From assembly GCA_018711775.1 (NCBI GenBank), contig DVHV01000027.1, positions 1 through 8,289 of the forward strand: 8,289 nt of DNA. The letters run 5' to 3'. Source of the DNA: Candidatus Onthocola stercoravium (GTDB lineage Bacteria > Bacillota_I > Bacilli_A > RF39 > UBA660). The notes under the pieces are model-generated. The model worked only from the letters and a program-made list of their open reading frames with translations, was not told where the DNA came from and did not search any database. Positions 6,040-8,289 of this stretch are shown here, piece after piece. The first letter of the stretch is position 1. Every line of letters begins with the position of its first letter. Made by a program: the position numbers and the translations under genes.

Positions 6040-6264
6040 TTAAGAAAAAACAACTGGACAATTATCTTTTAATAACTTGATATCTAAAGCATATAGCATC
6101 AATCCATTTTGATTGGGATCAAATAACACTTCTAAACCTTGTTTTAATAAACTAGCAGGAAAATTTAATGATGAAAATTCAAAATAATATGATTCATCAT
6201 CATAACCTGTGATATATCCACATTCTTGTTTATAATCAATATATTTTATAAATCCCGTCATCAT
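6040..6264 (-). CDS. Small cold-shock-domain-like (OB-fold) protein
   Basis: This 74-residue protein looks like a divergent cold-shock domain, a five-strand OB fold that binds single-stranded RNA or DNA. The order of elements matches. TGFIKYIDYKQECGYITG (3-20) parallels the CSD start 'GxVKWFNxxKGYGFI', with RNP1 reduced to ECGYI. YYFEFSSL (26-33) parallels RNP2 'VFVHFSAI'. LKQGLEVLFDPNQNGLMLYALDI (40-62) parallels 'LxEGQxVEFxxxxGxxGxxAxNV'. Several nucleic-acid-binding aromatics and the RNP1 Lys-Gly are changed, so binding may be altered. The tail KDNCPVVFS extends beyond the fold. I start at the first of two ATGs (6264), as GGAGTGG (6277-6271) lies 6 bases upstream; that ATG overlaps the upstream stop as ATGA. 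It is thus translationally coupled to the large unknown gene and a terminator follows it, so the two probably form one functional unit. The domain call is pattern recognition only. Confidence 0.65.
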   Translation of the reverse strand: MMTGFIKYIDYKQECGYITGYDDESYYFEFSSLNFPASLLKQGLEVLFDPNQNGLMLYALDIKLLKDNCPVVFS

Positions 6265-8289
6265 CTGCTACCACTCCGTTCTAATTGTTGTTTTTTGATA
6301 TCATTTAAAACAATAAGAAACTGGTATTCTGCACCTTCGATACACTCACAATGTAATTCACCAGAATAATCAGCTGCAATAAACCAATCATCACTATAAT
6401 GTATTTTGTTTAAACTGTATATATCGAAATCCATTGGTAAAGCTATTTTTTCATATATTGCTTTGATGGAATCTAACGCATCACAGAATTCTTTATATTT
6501 GTCAATTCGAGCCTCAGAATTTAAATTAAATATTTCTCGATAAAGCAATATTGATTTTTCTTGCAACTCTTTTATATGTCTAAGCATTTCCATAGCCAAA
6601 ACATCCTGATGATTTTTAAGAAACATTCTTCTAGCATTTGTATATTCAATAATTTCATCTTTTAAATCGTTTCTTTTTTTTATAATTTCTAATTCTTCAG
6701 AAGTAAACTCAATTACTTTATGATTAGAACCTAATGCATCTAAAGTATAAGAATATTCAAAATTAACTTCATAATCATATTTTATATCATCAACACTGCA
6801 ATCATTACGCATTGCTAAAATGTGATTGACGTAACTTAAACCAGTATAAATATCTTTATATTCTCCGGTAGGGTCATAAATATGAAATCTTTTGGTATCA
6901 GGGACAGTTTCAGGAAATACATCGGTATCTAGATAATAATCTTCAGCAGAAGTAACAGCAATTATTTTTTCATCTTCATTAGATTCACTAATTTTTATTA
7001 CTTCATTTGCCCATTTTTTAAGCATTCTTGTAACTAGTGCCCTTTCTTCTTTAGTTAATTTAATACCCTCGATTGAATGAAGCATCAACACGTTGCCATT
7101 GCGAAGAATTGGGGAAAATGCCAATGTTTTACCAGAATTATCTCTTATTTCGATACCACCGCCATATGGAGTAGAAATACAATACGACAAAAGACTTGGC
7201 CCTTCTCCGAATGTATCGCCTTGTCCTTGAGGAACGAAACAGTTGTTAGTTCGAAATCCCGCACTAATGAGATCACGATCTTGGGGATGAAAAGTAAATA
7301 ATCTATATTTTCCTTCGCTAAAGTTTATTTGAGGAAACTTTTTACTTTGAACATTTTCCATCATTCTTGATAATTCTAAGGCTCGATATGGAGCATTACG
7401 GGGATTAGTAACATATTTATTAAATGTGCCTATGTAGTCAAACAAGTCTGATTCTAATAAAGGTAAATCTCTTATTTCAAAATTTGGTATTTTATCATAT
7501 CTTGTCTTTTTACTTCCTCGAAAACTTTCCTTTTTCTTAATCTCTCTTTTAGTATCAATTATGCTTTCTAAAATAACTTTTATTTGATTAATGTTTAATT
7601 TTAATTTTAAGGCTTCTAAATTAGATCTTTTGGTATATTCCTCTAAAATCAAATACCAATTACTTATTATTAGATTTAAATTATTTAAGAAAAAGGTTAT
7701 ATTTTCATCATTATCATTTTGAATAAATCTTTTTAAAGGAGTATTACTAATGTGATAACTACTTCCCAAAAGGATATTTATAATAGTTGTATTTAAAATT
7801 GGTTCCATTTTATCTAAATCATAAACAACATCTGTTAAATCTATGCTTCCAAAAATACTTTTTATTTTACTTTTAGAAATTTCACCATAGAGATTCTTTA
7901 ATACATCTCGACCTTTAAAATATCCTAAAACATGATATATTTGAAAACTCAATTTACATGCTTCATTATAATTAAAGCCTTTGATAATTAAATAGTTAAA
8001 AAATTCTTGAAAATGCCTAGGATTCATATTTTTTAAGATATCAATCGCTAATCTATTAATAAAAGCCTGTAATTCTTTGGTGACATCGCCGAAGTTCATA
8101 GCAAATAAATAATGCTTATAACTTTTAATATTAATAAAATAAAGAATATTTCTTTTACCTTCTAAAGCTTTAATAAGCAAGTTATTTTTTTCTTCATCAG
8201 ATAACTCACGACAAGGTATTAAAGAATAATATTTTTCTATAACTTCTTGATAATAAGCTAAATAATAATTAGGTATATTCGCTTTGCTT
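6261..8289 (-). CDS. Large protein of unknown function, 5' end cut by window edge
   Basis: I do not recognise this protein. The frame ends at TGA 6261 and is open through the right edge: the 36 codons upstream of TTG 8180 have no stop and no start signal, so at least 675 residues are coded and the start lies outside. Numbering from TTG 8180, about 1-210 is helical and rich in Asn, Ile, Leu and Lys. A basic stretch (KREIKKK...KKTR, 211-227) links to a middle block, 291-420, with mixed strands: FRTNNCF (309-315), GQGDTFGEG (319-327), LLSYCIS (330-336), YGGGIEIRDNSGKTLAF (339-355) and NVLMLHSIEG (363-372). A helix and the strand IIAVTSAED follow. About 490-556 could form a coiled coil. No signal peptide or membrane segment is seen in the visible part. 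The middle block faintly recalls PcfJ-like or GNAT-type folds, but no diagnostic motif is present. It is coupled by ATGA to the cold-shock-like gene. Confidence 0.85.
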   Translation of the reverse strand, partial: SKANIPNYYLAYYQEVIEKYYSLIPCRELSDEEKNNLLIKALEGKRNILYFINIKSYKHYLFAMNFGDVTKELQAFINRLAIDILKNMNPRHFQEFFNYLIIKGFNYNEACKLSFQIYHVLGYFKGRDVLKNLYGEISKSKIKSIFGSIDLTDVVYDLDKMEPILNTTIINILLGSSYHISNTPLKRFIQNDNDENITFFLNNLNLIISNWYLILEEYTKRSNLEALKLKLNINQIKVILESIIDTKREIKKKESFRGSKKTRYDKIPNFEIRDLPLLESDLFDYIGTFNKYVTNPRNAPYRALELSRMMENVQSKKFPQINFSEGKYRLFTFHPQDRDLISAGFRTNNCFVPQGQGDTFGEGPSLLSYCISTPYGGGIEIRDNSGKTLAFSPILRNGNVLMLHSIEGIKLTKEERALVTRMLKKWANEVIKISESNEDEKIIAVTSAEDYYLDTDVFPETVPDTKRFHIYDPTGEYKDIYTGLSYVNHILAMRNDCSVDDIKYDYEVNFEYSYTLDALGSNHKVIEFTSEELEIIKKRNDLKDEIIEYTNARRMFLKNHQDVLAMEMLRHIKELQEKSILLYREIFNLNSEARIDKYKEFCDALDSIKAIYEKIALPMDFDIYSLNKIHYSDDWFIAADYSGELHCECIEGAEYQFLIVLNDIKKQQLERSGSR

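Noticed and set aside
7077..7301. 74-codon open frame on the plus strand
   Set aside because: It lies antisense to the best-conserved-looking block of the large minus-strand gene, has no ribosome binding site near its ATG, and its product is of unlikely composition; it is a shadow frame.
6261..8180. TTG at 8180 as the start of the large gene
   Set aside because: The frame stays open for 36 more codons to the window edge, and no purine-rich site precedes the TTG, so the gene most likely begins outside the window.
8185..8191. Run of seven A on the minus strand (AAAAAAA) as a programmed slippage site
   Set aside because: The frame is open on both sides without a shift, no downstream hairpin is seen, and A runs are common in DNA this AT-rich.
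1..8289. CRISPR arrays, tRNA or rRNA genes, insertion sequences, attachment sites
   Set aside because: I saw no regular direct repeats, cloverleaf-like segments, transposase frames or terminal inverted repeats. Nearly all of the window is coding and no gap exceeds about 100 bases.
6261..8289. Assigning the large protein to PcfJ, GNAT or a papain-like family
   Set aside because: The resemblance is limited to strand and helix order; the diagnostic motifs of these families are absent or unplaced, so no name is given.

Overview
The window comes from an AT-rich, low-GC Gram-positive bacterium (Bacillota). Every supported gene lies on the minus strand. The gene order ireB - ruvX - DUF1292 - mltG - trmR - two U32-family genes - greA matches the Bacillus subtilis order yrzL - yrrK - yrzB - yrrL - yrrM - yrrN - yrrO - (udk) - greA. 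MltG (a peptidoglycan lytic transglycosylase) and IreB (a target of the PASTA kinase) argue for a walled cell. TGA closes three genes (trhP1, ruvX and the large unknown gene), so the code is standard bacterial and not the mycoplasma type. Intergenic spaces are tiny and many genes overlap by 1 to 13 bases, as in the small AT-rich genomes of gut Bacilli such as Erysipelotrichia or RF39-like lineages. That placement is inference.

Layout, in transcription order from right to left. (1) 6261-8289 holds the 3' part of a large gene of unknown function; its reading frame stays open to the window edge, so its start is missing. It is translationally coupled (ATGA) to a 74-residue protein that looks like a degenerate cold-shock OB fold (6040-6264). 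A hairpin terminator with a GTAA tetraloop follows at 6004-6027. (2) A good promoter (TTGCTT, 17 bases, TAGAAT with extended TG) at 5971-5999 starts an eight-gene operon: ireB, ruvX, a DUF1292 gene, mltG, trmR, trhP1, trhP2 and greA. It ends at a weak intrinsic terminator that overlaps the greA stop codon (897-920). (3) A separate promoter (TGATATAAT) lies against that terminator and drives a Ppx/GppA-like phosphatase gene, which runs off the left edge (1-860).

Functionally the operon joins cell-wall control (IreB, MltG), a Holliday-junction resolvase-like nuclease (RuvX), wobble-uridine modification of tRNA (two TrhP-type U32 proteins for 5-hydroxyuridine, then TrmR for 5-methoxyuridine) and transcript-cleavage rescue of RNA polymerase (GreA). 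Two genes commonly found with this cluster, alaS upstream of ireB and udk before greA, are absent from these positions.

The least explained part is the right quarter. The large protein has a glycine-rich, Cys/His-containing central block that I cannot assign to a family, and it is coupled to the cold-shock-like protein. Other points worth a second look are an apparently cysteine-poor, shortened TrhP1, a Ppx-like protein whose second phosphate motif lacks the usual Asp, and two places where promoter and terminator are packed together.
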